This document shows, piece after piece, positions 7,886 to 20,997 of a stretch of DNA of 47,451 bases. Position 1 is the first letter of the stretch, and the number at the start of each line of letters is the position of its first letter. Both the position numbers and the translations under genes were made by a program. Under the pieces are notes generated by a model, which made no database searches, had not been told where the DNA came from, and saw only the letters and a program-made list of their open reading frames with translations. This stretch comes from Variovorax paradoxus (GTDB lineage Bacteria; Pseudomonadota; Gammaproteobacteria; Burkholderiales; Burkholderiaceae_C). Where the stretch lies: positions 1 through 47,451 of the forward strand of contig NZ_JAGGNU010000050.1 of assembly GCF_018614915.1 (NCBI RefSeq), in the 5' to 3' direction.

Positions 7886-8848
7886 TTACTCAAGACTGAT
7901 ATTGCCGCGCCGCACGAGTTCCCCGTAAACCTTGGACTTGGCTTCCGCCTGGCGCTGGATCTCCTCGGGCGACCAGGCCAGCGGCTCGAAGGCGAAGGTG
8001 TCGAAGCGTGCCCGGATCTCGGGGTCGGCGATGACCTTGGCGACGTCGGCGTTGACCTTGGCCTTGATCGCCGGCGACACGCCCTTGGGCGTGAGCAGCG
8101 AGACGAAGGAACTCACCTCGAGGCTGGCCGGGCCGCCGGCCTCCGCCATCGTGGGCACGTCGGGCATCTGCGGGATGCGCTTCGGCGCCGCGATCGCGAT
8201 GTAGCGCAGCTTGCCGGCCTTGTAGATGCCCTGGCTCGACGGGATGCTCGCGAAGCTCCACGGCACCTCGCCCGAGCCGACGTTGGCGTAGAGCTGCGAG
8301 ACCTCGCGGTAGGGCACGTGCTGCATCTGCACGCCCGTCAAGGCCTCGAGCTGCTGCGCACCCAGGTGGCCCGGACTGCCGACGCCCCACGAGCCGTAGC
8401 TGACGGGACCGGCCTTGGCGGCGGCGACCAGGTCCGCCATGTTCTTCCACTTCGAATCGGTCGGCACGGCGACAAAGAAGGGCGTGCGAAACAGCGAGGC
8501 CACCGGGTCGAAGTGCTGCAGCGTCACGAAGTTGCGCGACTTGTACAGGTGCGGCAGCGCCGCGATGTGCTCGCTGTCGAGCTGCAGCAACGTGTAGCCG
8601 TCGGGCGCCGCGCGCCGTGCCTGCTCGATCGCGATGAAGCCGCCGCCGCCGGGCTTGTTGTCGACCACCACGCGCTGGTTCCACAGCCGGCCCAGCTTGT
8701 CCGACACCAGGCGCAGCACCGCGTCGGGCCCGCTGCCGGCAGCGAAGGGCGTGATCAGCGTGACGGGCTTGTTCGGGTAGTCGGCGGGCGATTGCGCCAG
8801 CGCACTCGTCGCAATCAGCGCAGCGGCCAGCGTGAGGATGGTTTTCAT
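7886..8848 (-). CDS. Bug/TctC-family periplasmic solute-binding protein
   Basis: A second 320-residue Bug receptor, clearly diverged from its neighbour at 6863. The signal peptide is MKTILTLAAALIATSALAQ. The mature domain shows YPNKPVTLITPFAAGSGPD, VVVDNKPGGGGFIAIEQA, YGSWGVGSPGHLGAQQLEAL and MQHVPYREVSQL. The glycine-rich ligand loops are intact, so it should bind a solute. It is separated from the downstream Bug gene by 60 bp. From the upstream monooxygenase gene it is separated by repeat copy C, which may partly uncouple their transcription. Two adjacent but dissimilar receptors suggest two ligands, or a binding and a sensing role. No transporter membrane subunit is adjacent. Confidence 0.92.
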   Translation of the reverse strand: MKTILTLAAALIATSALAQSPADYPNKPVTLITPFAAGSGPDAVLRLVSDKLGRLWNQRVVVDNKPGGGGFIAIEQARRAAPDGYTLLQLDSEHIAALPHLYKSRNFVTLQHFDPVASLFRTPFFVAVPTDSKWKNMADLVAAAKAGPVSYGSWGVGSPGHLGAQQLEALTGVQMQHVPYREVSQLYANVGSGEVPWSFASIPSSQGIYKAGKLRYIAIAAPKRIPQMPDVPTMAEAGGPASLEVSSFVSLLTPKGVSPAIKAKVNADVAKVIADPEIRARFDTFAFEPLAWSPEEIQRQAEAKSKVYGELVRRGNISLE

Positions 8849-8914
8849 GAGGTCTTGTCTCCGGGTTGAATAGGCAGTATCTGTTCAGTTCCGTGGCCGG
8901 CGAAGCCAGGCCCA

Positions 8915-9010
8915 TTCGGGAAACACCGCGGAACCGGCTTTGCCGGGCCGCTGGTGTTGCCCCCGGCGAGGGGGTGGGCGGCCACACGAAGTGGGCCAAC
9001 CTGGGGGTGG
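8915..9010 (-). repeat. Dispersed 3'-end repeat, short copy C
   Basis: About 96 bp directly after the stop of the 3-hydroxybenzoate hydroxylase-type gene (TGA at 9012-9014). It has the same ends as copies A and B (CCCCCAGGTTGG at the gene side, CCGGTTCCGCGGTGTTTCCC at the far side) but lacks the 75-bp middle segment. The hairpin arm is slightly altered: GGCCCACTTCGTGTGGCC, a compensated stem. Confidence 0.85.
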
Positions 9011-9011
9011 T

Positions 9012-10214
9012 TCACGACTCCAGGCATTGCGCCGGGTCCCAGGCGTAAAGCCATTCGACCGCATCGTAGAAGCGCTCGGGCGTGCGGCCGACCCACAGGG
9101 AATTGCGCACCAGCCGCTCGACTCCCTTCGCGTGGTAGAGCCGCCCCATCTCGCGCACCGACAGCACCACGCGCGCGGTGCGTGCCACGCGCGCCGAGGC
9201 ATAGAGCCGAAAGGCGGCCGGCAGGTCGAACTCGCAGGCCTCGACCGCGGCGCCCAGCGTCACGGCATCTTCGAGCGCCATGCAGGCGCCTTGCGCGAGG
9301 TACTGCATCATCGGATGGGCCGCGTCGCCCAAGAGCGTGGCCGGGCCCTCGCTCCAGTTCGCGACCGGGTCGCGGTCGGCGGTGCTCCAGCGGCGCCACG
9401 AGGTGGGTCGGTCCAGCAGCTGGCGCGGGCGCGCGTGCACGCCTTCGAAGTAGGACAGCACTTCTTCCTTGCTGCCGTCGGTCACGCCCCATTCCTCGTC
9501 GTAGCGGCTGTGAAAGGTCACGACCAGGTTGTATTGCTCGCCATGCCGCAGCGGGTAGTGCACCAGGTGGCAGTTGGGGCCGGCCCAGACCACGGGCGCG
9601 TTCCATCGCAGGTCCTCGGGCATGTCCGCCGCCGGCACCACGGCGCGGTAGACCACGTGGCCCGAGACGCGCGGCGCATCGCCAATGAGCCGGCTGCGCA
9701 CCACCGACTTGACGCCGTCGCAGCCGACGATGGCATCGGCCCGGAAGCGCCGGCCGTCGCGCGTGACGGCGCTCACGCCCTTGCTGCCGATGTCCAGATG
9801 CTCGACCTGCGCCGAGGTGTGGAAGCGGATCAGCGGATGCTGCTTGACCGCCTCGTGGATCGCGCCATGCAGGTCGGCGCGATGGCTGACCGCATACGGA
9901 TTGCCGAAGCGCTTGCGAAAGGCTTCGCCCACCGGCACCGAGGCCACTTCGCTGCAGTCGACCGCATCCATCATCACCAGCCGGTCGGTGAAGACCGAGC
10001 CGCGCCTGACCGCATCGCCAACGCCCAGCGCGTCGAGCGCGGCGAAGGCGTTGGGGCCGAGCTGCAGGCCGGCGCCGATCTCGCCGATGGCTGCGCTCTG
10101 CTCCAGCAGCTCGATCGGGATGCCCAGGCGCGCCAGCGCCAGCGCAGCCGCCATGCCGCCGATGCCGCCGCCGACCAGCAGCACGGAGGGCTTGTCTTGT
10201 CGTGGGGTGCCCAT
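9012..10214 (-). CDS. FAD-dependent monooxygenase, probable 3-hydroxybenzoate 6-hydroxylase
   Basis: A 400-residue group A flavoprotein monooxygenase. The FAD motif GGGIGGMAAALALARLGI is at about residues 16-33, the DG motif VGCDGVKSVVRSRL near 166, and the GD motif LLGDAAHPMMQYLAQGAC near 290. It sits 26 bp downstream of a fumarylpyruvate-hydrolase-type gene and in the same operon as gentisate 1,2-dioxygenase. That context and length match 3-hydroxybenzoate 6-hydroxylase, which uses NADH and O2 to make gentisate (2,5-dihydroxybenzoate). A salicylate 5-hydroxylase is less likely, because that enzyme is usually a multicomponent Rieske oxygenase, absent here. The substrate is inferred from context; the monooxygenase fold is seen directly. 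Confidence 0.87.
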   Translation of the reverse strand: MGTPRQDKPSVLLVGGGIGGMAAALALARLGIPIELLEQSAAIGEIGAGLQLGPNAFAALDALGVGDAVRRGSVFTDRLVMMDAVDCSEVASVPVGEAFRKRFGNPYAVSHRADLHGAIHEAVKQHPLIRFHTSAQVEHLDIGSKGVSAVTRDGRRFRADAIVGCDGVKSVVRSRLIGDAPRVSGHVVYRAVVPAADMPEDLRWNAPVVWAGPNCHLVHYPLRHGEQYNLVVTFHSRYDEEWGVTDGSKEEVLSYFEGVHARPRQLLDRPTSWRRWSTADRDPVANWSEGPATLLGDAAHPMMQYLAQGACMALEDAVTLGAAVEACEFDLPAAFRLYASARVARTARVVLSVREMGRLYHAKGVERLVRNSLWVGRTPERFYDAVEWLYAWDPAQCLES

Positions 10215-10240
10215 GGTGTCTCTCCCTTGGCCAGCCGAAC

Positions 10241-10945
10241 TCAGTCGATCCGTACGGAGATCGGCTCTAGTCCGTCGATCGCAACCTTCATGGTCTGGCC
10301 GCTCTGCACCGCGCCCACGCCTTCCGGCGTCCCGGTGAAGATCAGGTCGCCAGGTTGGAGCATGAAGAGCGTCGAGAGGTTCGCGATGACCTCGTTCACC
10401 GACCAGATCAGGTTGCGGATGTCGCTCTTCTGGCGCGTCTCGCCGTTCACTTCGAGCGTGATCGCGCCGCCCGTGATCTCGCCGGCCTCAGCCCGCGGAC
10501 GCACCACGCCAACCGGCGCGGAAAAGTCGAAAGCCTTGCCGATCTCCCAGGGCCGACCCTGCTCGCGCATCTTCATCTGCAGGTCGCGGCGTGTCATGTC
10601 GAGGCCGGCCGCGTAGCCGTAGATGTGCTTCGCCGCATCCTCGACCGCAATGTCGCGGCCGCCCTCGCCGATCAGCACCACGAGCTCTGCCTCGTAGTGG
10701 TAGTTGGCGGTCTGGCCCGGATAGGGAATGCCCACGGTCTTGCCGGCAGGCACGGGCACGATCGAGGCGTCGTCGTTCGGCTTGCAGAAGAAGAAGGGCG
10801 GCTCGCGGTCGGGGTCGAAGCCCATCTCGCGGGCATGCGCCGCGTAGTTGCGGCCGACGCAGTAGACGCGGCGCACCGGGAACAGCTCGCTCGAACCGGC
10901 GATGGCGAGGCCAACCACGGCCGGGGGAGTGAAGACGAAGGACAT
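10241..10945 (-). CDS. FAH-family hydrolase, probable fumarylpyruvate hydrolase
   Basis: A 234-residue enzyme of the fumarylacetoacetate hydrolase superfamily. The family core is present: VYCVGRNYAAHAREMG, metal-binding glutamates in YHYEAELVVLIG, the Asp of GLDMTRRDLQ, the lysine of GKAFDFSAP and the end FTGTPEGVGAV. The short, single-domain size fits fumarylpyruvate hydrolase (NagK-like), which splits fumarylpyruvate to fumarate and pyruvate, the last step of gentisate catabolism. It lies between gentisate dioxygenase and the hydroxylase. The isomerase that would make fumarylpyruvate from maleylpyruvate is not in the window, so direct maleylpyruvate hydrolysis is an alternative. The start at 10945 follows a GGAG site. 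Confidence 0.88.
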   Translation of the reverse strand: MSFVFTPPAVVGLAIAGSSELFPVRRVYCVGRNYAAHAREMGFDPDREPPFFFCKPNDDASIVPVPAGKTVGIPYPGQTANYHYEAELVVLIGEGGRDIAVEDAAKHIYGYAAGLDMTRRDLQMKMREQGRPWEIGKAFDFSAPVGVVRPRAEAGEITGGAITLEVNGETRQKSDIRNLIWSVNEVIANLSTLFMLQPGDLIFTGTPEGVGAVQSGQTMKVAIDGLEPISVRID

Positions 10946-10994
10946 GGGAGCTCCTGCCGCGGGGCGGCGCATGAAACGATGAAAGGAAGAGGAC

Positions 10995-12065
10995 TCAGGC
11001 GTCCTGCAGAAAGGCTTCGCGCAGCACGCCCATGGCCTGCTGCACGGGCCGGTCGGAAAAACTGAACAGCACCACCTCCTCGCTGGCCGCCAGGCGCAGC
11101 GGCGCCCACGAGGGCACGACGAAGGTGTCGCGCGGCCCGAAGGCGAAGCGCTGGCCGCCGATCTCGGCCGTGCCGCGGCCTTCGACCACGCTGTAGACCG
11201 CGCCGTCGGTGGCGCGGTGCGTCTTGCCGGCAAAGCCTTTCGGCAGCAACTGCAGGTTCGTCCCGATGGTCGGCATCGGCGCGCCGCCGGTCAGCGGATT
11301 GATGTAACGCAGCTTGTGGCCCAGCCAGGCGTCGGGCGCTTCCTGCTTCTGCAGCTGCGCCAGGGCCTCGCGGCTGCGACCGTAGGGGTAGTTGAAGATC
11401 GGCGAGGTGGGCGCCGCGTGGTCGTGCCGCACCGGCACCATGTTGTGGCCGAAGCGCGCCAGGCTGTGGCCCTCGGGCCGCGCCACGTGCTGCACCTTGG
11501 CATCGTCGTTCTCGGCGAAGCCGGCATCGAAGAAGCGCAGCATCGGGATGTCGAGCCCGTCGAGCCAGACCACCGGCTCGGCAACGCCCTCGACGCCCTC
11601 GTTGCCGTGGTCGTGCCAGGCCCACGAGGGCGTGATGATGAAGTCGCCCGGATACATGGTGGTGCGCTCGCCGCCGACCGTGGTGTAGGCGCCCTTGCCG
11701 CCGACGATGAAGCGCAGCGCCGACTGCACGTGGCGGTGCGATGGCGCGACCTCGCCCGGCATGATGAGCTGCAGGCCGGCATAGAGCGATTGCGTGATCG
11801 AGGAGCGGCCCGGGATCGCAGGATTCTCGAGCACCAGCACGCGGCGCACCGCTTCCTCGGCGGTGATGAGCGCGGCCGATTCCATCAGCAGCGGGCGGAT
11901 CTCGTCGTAGCGCCAGAGCGCGGGCACGCAGGGCGTCTGCGGCTCGCGCGGCACCAGGGCGTGCAGCGATTCCCACAGCGGCGTGAGGTTCAGCGGGCGG
12001 ATGCGCTCGTAGTAGTCGCGGCGTTCGGCGGCGTCGGTGCGCGCAGCTTGAGGGGCGGTGTTCAT
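10995..12065 (-). CDS. Gentisate 1,2-dioxygenase
   Basis: A 356-residue double-cupin Fe(II) dioxygenase that opens the ring of gentisate to maleylpyruvate. The first cupin has the metal triad in PSHRHVQSALRFIVGG and ITPSWAWHDHGNE. The second, weaker cupin runs about 265-345 (KTHRATDGAVYSVVEGRG, DTFVVPSWAPLRL). The N-terminus (YYERIRPLNLTPLWESL) is characteristic of the family and supports the start at 12065, which has a GGAG ribosome site. It is the first gene of the minus-strand gentisate operon, divergent from the LysR gene at 12188; the 122-bp gap must hold both promoters. Confidence 0.95.
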   Translation of the reverse strand: MNTAPQAARTDAAERRDYYERIRPLNLTPLWESLHALVPREPQTPCVPALWRYDEIRPLLMESAALITAEEAVRRVLVLENPAIPGRSSITQSLYAGLQLIMPGEVAPSHRHVQSALRFIVGGKGAYTTVGGERTTMYPGDFIITPSWAWHDHGNEGVEGVAEPVVWLDGLDIPMLRFFDAGFAENDDAKVQHVARPEGHSLARFGHNMVPVRHDHAAPTSPIFNYPYGRSREALAQLQKQEAPDAWLGHKLRYINPLTGGAPMPTIGTNLQLLPKGFAGKTHRATDGAVYSVVEGRGTAEIGGQRFAFGPRDTFVVPSWAPLRLAASEEVVLFSFSDRPVQQAMGVLREAFLQDA

Positions 12066-12091
12066 GGTGGATGTCTCCGGGCGATGAATGC

Positions 12092-12120
12092 ATTGTTCGC
12101 CGGTCCCACTATTTGTTCAA
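12092..12120 (-). promoter_or_regulatory. Candidate sigma-70 promoter of the gentisate operon
   Basis: On the minus strand, TTGAAC (12120-12115) and AACAAT (12097-12092) are separated by exactly 17 bases. Transcription would start around 12085, giving a ~20-base leader with a GGAG site before the dioxygenase ATG. The -35 region overlaps an AT-rich imperfect dyad (TATTTGTTCAAG ... CCAATA) that could be a LysR-type binding site. Two mismatches in each hexamer fit an activator-dependent promoter. Prediction from sequence only. Confidence 0.4.
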
Positions 12121-12187
12121 GACGCACAGCCAATACCTGGAATCCCGTTTTTCGATAATGGGCGCTGCATCGCCACCAAGGAATCCC

Positions 12188-13084
12188 ATGTCCAAGCTCG
12201 ATCTCGAATGGCTCGCCGTCTTCGACGAGGTCTACAAGACAGGCAGCGTCTCGAAGGCGGCCGAGCGCCTCGGCATGGCGCAGGCGGCGGCCAGCACCAT
12301 GCTCAACAAGCTGCGCGCGCACTTCGACGACCGGCTGTTCGCACGCACCGCGCAGGGCATGCAGCCGACGCCCTACGCGCAGCGGATCCTGCCGCACGTG
12401 CGCGAGGCGCTCGCGCAGCTCGAGCAGGCGCGCGGCAGCCGCAGCAGCTTCGACCCCGGGCGCGCGCGGCGCAACTTCCGCATCTGCATGACCGACATCA
12501 GCGAGGTGGTGCTGCTGCCGGGCCTGCTCGACTACCTGCGCCGCACGGCGCCCGGCGTGCACATCGAGACCGAGATCATCTCCACCGACAGCGGCCGCCG
12601 GCTCGCGGACGGCGAGGTGGACCTGGCGGTGGGCTTCATGCCGCAGCTCGACGCCGGCTTCTACCAGCAGACGCTCTTCATGCAGAACTTCGTCTGCCTG
12701 GCGGCACGCAACCATCCGCGTGTCGGCGAGCGGCTCACGAGGAAGCGCTTCGAGGCCGAGGCGCATGCGGTGATCTCCTCCTCGGGCACCGGCCATGCGA
12801 TCGTCGACAAGACCATCGCGCGCCTCGGCCTCCGGCGCGACGTGGTGGTGGCGCTGTCCAGCTTCCTGAGCGTGGCGCGCATCGTGGCCCACACCGAGTT
12901 GATCGTGATCGTGCCGCGCATCCTCGGCGAGGTGCTGGTCACGCAGGAGCCGGTAAAGCTGCTGGAGCCGCCCTTCGCGCTGCCCTCCTACGCGGTCAAG
13001 CAGCACTGGCACGAGCGCTTCCACGCCGACCCGGGCAATGCCTGGCTGCGGCGCACGGTGGCGCAACTTTTCGGCAACAAATAA
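12188..13084 (+). CDS. LysR-family transcriptional regulator of the gentisate cluster
   Basis: A 298-residue LysR regulator. The N-terminal winged helix (DLEWLAVFDEVYKTGSVSKA, then AERLGMAQAAASTMLNKLR) is followed by a type 2 periplasmic-binding-like effector domain from about residue 90. Start 12188 has an AAGGA site and the usual position of the HTH; an upstream in-frame ATG at 12071 would add 39 atypical residues. It is divergent from gentisate 1,2-dioxygenase, the classic layout for a LysR activator responding to the pathway substrate or product. A GATAAT hexamer at 12154-12159 could be its own -10 element. Repeat-like element F begins right after its stop codon. Confidence 0.92.
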   Translation: MSKLDLEWLAVFDEVYKTGSVSKAAERLGMAQAAASTMLNKLRAHFDDRLFARTAQGMQPTPYAQRILPHVREALAQLEQARGSRSSFDPGRARRNFRICMTDISEVVLLPGLLDYLRRTAPGVHIETEIISTDSGRRLADGEVDLAVGFMPQLDAGFYQQTLFMQNFVCLAARNHPRVGERLTRKRFEAEAHAVISSSGTGHAIVDKTIARLGLRRDVVVALSSFLSVARIVAHTELIVIVPRILGEVLVTQEPVKLLEPPFALPSYAVKQHWHERFHADPGNAWLRRTVAQLFGNK

Positions 13085-13170
13085 GCCCCCCGGCTTGCCA
13101 CTTCGTGTGCTTCGCCACCCCCAAGGGGGAGGCTCGGCCGCCTTGGGGCGGCCCGGCGGTGGCCGAAACC
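13085..13170 (+). repeat. Diverged dispersed 3'-end repeat, copy F
   Basis: Begins directly after the LysR stop codon (TAA 13082-13084) in the gene's own orientation: CCCCCCGGCTTGCCACTTCG, TGTGCTTCGCC, ACCCCCAAGGGGG, then a GGCCGCCTTGGGGCGGCC hairpin. It shares the CCCCC(A/C)GG start, the CACTTCGTGT core and a CCCC...GGGG stem with copies A-E, but the distal half differs. It probably belongs to a sister subfamily. Confidence 0.6.
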
Positions 13171-13231
13171 TCCCGGCGCTTACATAATTGCCGCGGGCGC
13201 CCCACGACATCCACTCTTCGCCCAGGCATTC

Positions 13232-13681
13232 ATGAGCTCGATCATCCTGCGTTTCCTGGCCGAACCCAGCACCGTCAATTTCGGCGGCAAGGTGCATGGC
13301 GGCACCGTCATGAAGTGGATCGACGAGGCCGGCTACGCCTGCGCAACGAGCTGGTCGAAGCACTATTGCGTGACGGTGTTCATCGGCAGCATCCGCTTCC
13401 ACCGGCCGATCATGATCGGCGATTTGGTCGAGGTCGAGGCGCGCCTGGCCTACACCGGCAACAGCAGCATGAACATCTCGGTCGAGGTGCGCAGCGGCGA
13501 CATGAAGGGCGGCGAGATGCAGAAGACGACCGAGTGCCTGGTCGTCTTCGTCTCGGTCGACTCGCACGGCCGGCCGCTGCCGGTCGACGCCTACACGCCC
13601 AAGACCCCCGGCGAAATGGCGCTGGCAGAGCGGGCACGCACTCACCTCGAAGCTTCGCGAGCCGCTGCAGGCGGCGGCTAG
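13232..13681 (+). CDS. Acyl-CoA thioesterase, YciA-like single hotdog domain
   Basis: A 149-residue hotdog-fold thioesterase. Diagnostic segments are NFGGKVHGGTVMKWIDEAGY at residues 16-35, holding the catalytic Asp, and VFIGSIRFHRPIMIGDLVEVEA for the core helix/strand. The arrangement matches YciA/BACH-type acyl-CoA hydrolases, which cleave short- to long-chain acyl-CoA. It stands alone between the LysR gene and the HAMP-array kinase. A TACATAAT sequence near 13180 could be part of its promoter. A strong hairpin follows at 13715-13737. Physiological substrate unknown. Confidence 0.9.
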   Translation: MSSIILRFLAEPSTVNFGGKVHGGTVMKWIDEAGYACATSWSKHYCVTVFIGSIRFHRPIMIGDLVEVEARLAYTGNSSMNISVEVRSGDMKGGEMQKTTECLVVFVSVDSHGRPLPVDAYTPKTPGEMALAERARTHLEASRAAAGGG

Positions 13682-13714
13682 GCCGGCCCTTCCGGACGCG
13701 ATCGCTGGCTAAAC

Positions 13715-13737
13715 CGCGCCGTGCCAGGCATGGCGCG
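13715..13737 (+). terminator. Candidate hairpin terminator after the hotdog thioesterase
   Basis: CGCGCCGTGC and GCATGGCGCG can pair through nine or ten base pairs (one G-T) around a CAG loop, 33 bp after the thioesterase stop and before the HAMP-kinase gene. Only a short T-rich tail follows (TTGCATTCGTT), so rho-independent termination may be partial. Confidence 0.4.
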
Positions 13738-13780
13738 TTGCATTCGTTAGGGCACCTTTCCTCACACCGGGGGCAAAGAG

Positions 13781-18768
<4,988 letters not shown>

Positions 18769-18778
<10 letters not shown>

Positions 18779-20997
18779 AGGAGCCCCCGGCGCCGCCCTC
18801 GGAGCGCGACCCCGACGGGAAGGCCAACGTTCTCGTGGTCGACGACCTGCCCGAGAAGCTGCTGGTGTTCCGCACCGTGCTCGAGGAGCTGGGCCAGAAC
18901 CTGGTCCTGGTGCGATCGGGCACCGATGCCTTGCGGGAGATCCTGCAGCGCGAGTTCGCGGTCATCCTGCTCGACGTCAACATGCCCGGCATGGACGGCT
19001 TCGAGACGGCGACCCTGATCCGCCGGCATCGCCGCAGCGCACACACGCCGATCATATTCATCACCTCCTATGCCGACGAGATGCAGACCGCGCGTGGCTA
19101 CTCGCTCGGCGCGGTGGACTACATCCTCTCTCCCGTGGTGCCGGAGATCCTGCGCAGCAAGGTCAGCGTCTTCGTCTCGCTGTACCTGATGCAGCGCCAG
19201 GTGCGGCGCCAGGCCGATGCGCGGGCGGCGGTCATGGCCGCACAGGCGGCTCGCCGCGTCGCGGAGGAGAACGACCGGCGCTCGGCCTTCCTTGCCCATG
19301 CGAGCCGCGCGCTCAGCGGCTCGCTGGAGATCGGCGTCGCGATGGGCGAGCTGGTCGAACTGCTGGTGCCCGAGCTTGCGCCGCTCGCCGTGCTGCTCCT
19401 GGTGGACGCGGAGCTCGGTGCCGGCGAGGCCTGCGTCGCGGTCGTGCCGCCGGGTCGCGCGAGACTGCAGCGATCGGCCGCGCCCGAGGCGGCGCTCGAT
19501 GCCGGCTTGCGGTCCGCGCTGCGCAGCGCGGCGGACGGCAAGCGGCGCACGACCCTGGCACGGGAAGACCTGGCGGCGCTCACCGCAGCCTCCTTCGGAC
19601 TGGATCTCCCGGACGCGAAGTTTCCGCGGCTGCGTTCGGCCGCGGCCGTGCCGCTGGTCTTCGGCGACCGTGTCCTGGCGGTGCTGCTGGTCGCGTCCGG
19701 CGACGAGCCCGACGGCGCGGATGCCGGCATGCTCGACGAGCTGGCGGCCCGGGCCGCGACGGCGTTCGAGAACGCGCGCCTCTACCGCATCCTGCAGCGC
19801 GAGATCCTCGACCGGAAGGTGGCCCAGGAGGAACTGCAGCAAGCCAACCAGCGCAAGGACGAGTTCCTCGCCATGATGTCGCACGAGCTGCGCAACCCGC
19901 TGGCACCGATCCACACCGCCACCGAGGTGATTCGGCGCGTCGCTGCGCCGCATCCCAAGGTCACTTGGGCACTCGACATCGCCGATCGCCAGCTGCGGCA
20001 GCTGACCCGCTTGATCGAAGAGCTGCTCGATGTCTCCCGCATCAGCCAGGGCAAGATCGTCCTGAAGCGCGAGACGATGGACCTGCATGCGGTGATCGCT
20101 CAAAGCGTGGAGACGGTACAGCCCTTCATCGACGGCCGCCGCCAGCTGCTGAGCCTCGCGATGCCCGAAGAGCCGGCGTGGCTGCTCGGCGACGCGGCGC
20201 GGCTGACGCAGGTGGTCGCCAACCTGCTGCACAACGCCTCCAAGTACAGCCCGGAGGGCACTGCCATCGCGCTCGCCTCATGGCTCGAGGAGGACGACGT
20301 CGTGGTGTCGATTCGCGACCAGGGCATCGGCATCGACGAGGAATTGCTGCCGCGCATCTTCGACCTCTTCGCGCAAGGCCAGCGCGGCCTCGACCGGGCC
20401 CAGGGAGGCCTGGGCGTCGGACTGACGCTGGCGCGCCGCCTGACGGAGATGCACGGCGGCCAGATCGAAGCCTTCAGCGAAGGGCGGGACCGCGGCTCCG
20501 AGTTCAGGATCCGCCTGCCTCGCGTCGCAGCGGTACGCCCGGCCGAGCAGGTCGAGCCTGTGATCCTGCCCGCCCCGCGCCTCGAGGCCCAGCGCGTGCT
20601 GATCGTCGACGACAACCTGGATGCGGCCGCAGGCATCGCCGCCGTTCTCGAGCTGGAAGGACACCAGGTTCGCACGGCCGGCGACGGCGAAGAGGCGCTC
20701 GCGCTCGCTGCCAGCTACCGGCCCGGCATCGTTCTGCTGGACATCGGGCTGCCGCTGCTCGACGGCTACGAGGTCGCGCGCCGGATGCGCAGAACGTCCG
20801 GGACCGAAGCTGCGCTCCTGATCGCGCTGACCGGCTACGGGCAGAGCGAAGACCGCCAGGCCGCGCTCGACGCGGGCTTCGACCACCATTTCGTCAAGCC
20901 GGCCGATCCGAACGCGCTCTTGGCGTGCATCCATCAGTGGTTCGAGCTGCGCGCCAGCGCCAGGCGCACCGTGCCGGCATCCAGCGTCACGAGGTAG
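18769..20997 (+). CDS. Hybrid histidine kinase, REC-GAF-HisKA-HATPase-REC
   Basis: About 742 residues. The N-terminal receiver (NVLVVDDLPEKLLVF, phospho-Asp in VILLDVNMPGMDG) is followed by a GAF-like domain (about 170-340), a DHp helix with MMSHELRNPLAPIH, an ATPase domain with NLLHNASKYSPEG and GGLGVGLTLARRLTEMHGG, and a C-terminal receiver (VLIVDDNLD, VLLDIGLPLLDG). There are no membrane segments. The start is taken as GTG 18769, which overlaps the last ten bases of the HAMP-kinase gene and has a GGGGG stretch 7 bases upstream; GTG 18763 or 18775 are alternatives. With a receiver at its own N-terminus it could accept phosphate from the upstream kinase, making a relay. Its 3' end overlaps the convergent kinase-like gene by 64 bp. 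Confidence 0.9.

Noticed and set aside
5357..8869. A 1170-codon plus-strand open frame across the FAD oxidoreductase and Bug genes
   Set aside because: It runs antisense to three clear genes and through a repeat; composition is typical of a shadow frame.
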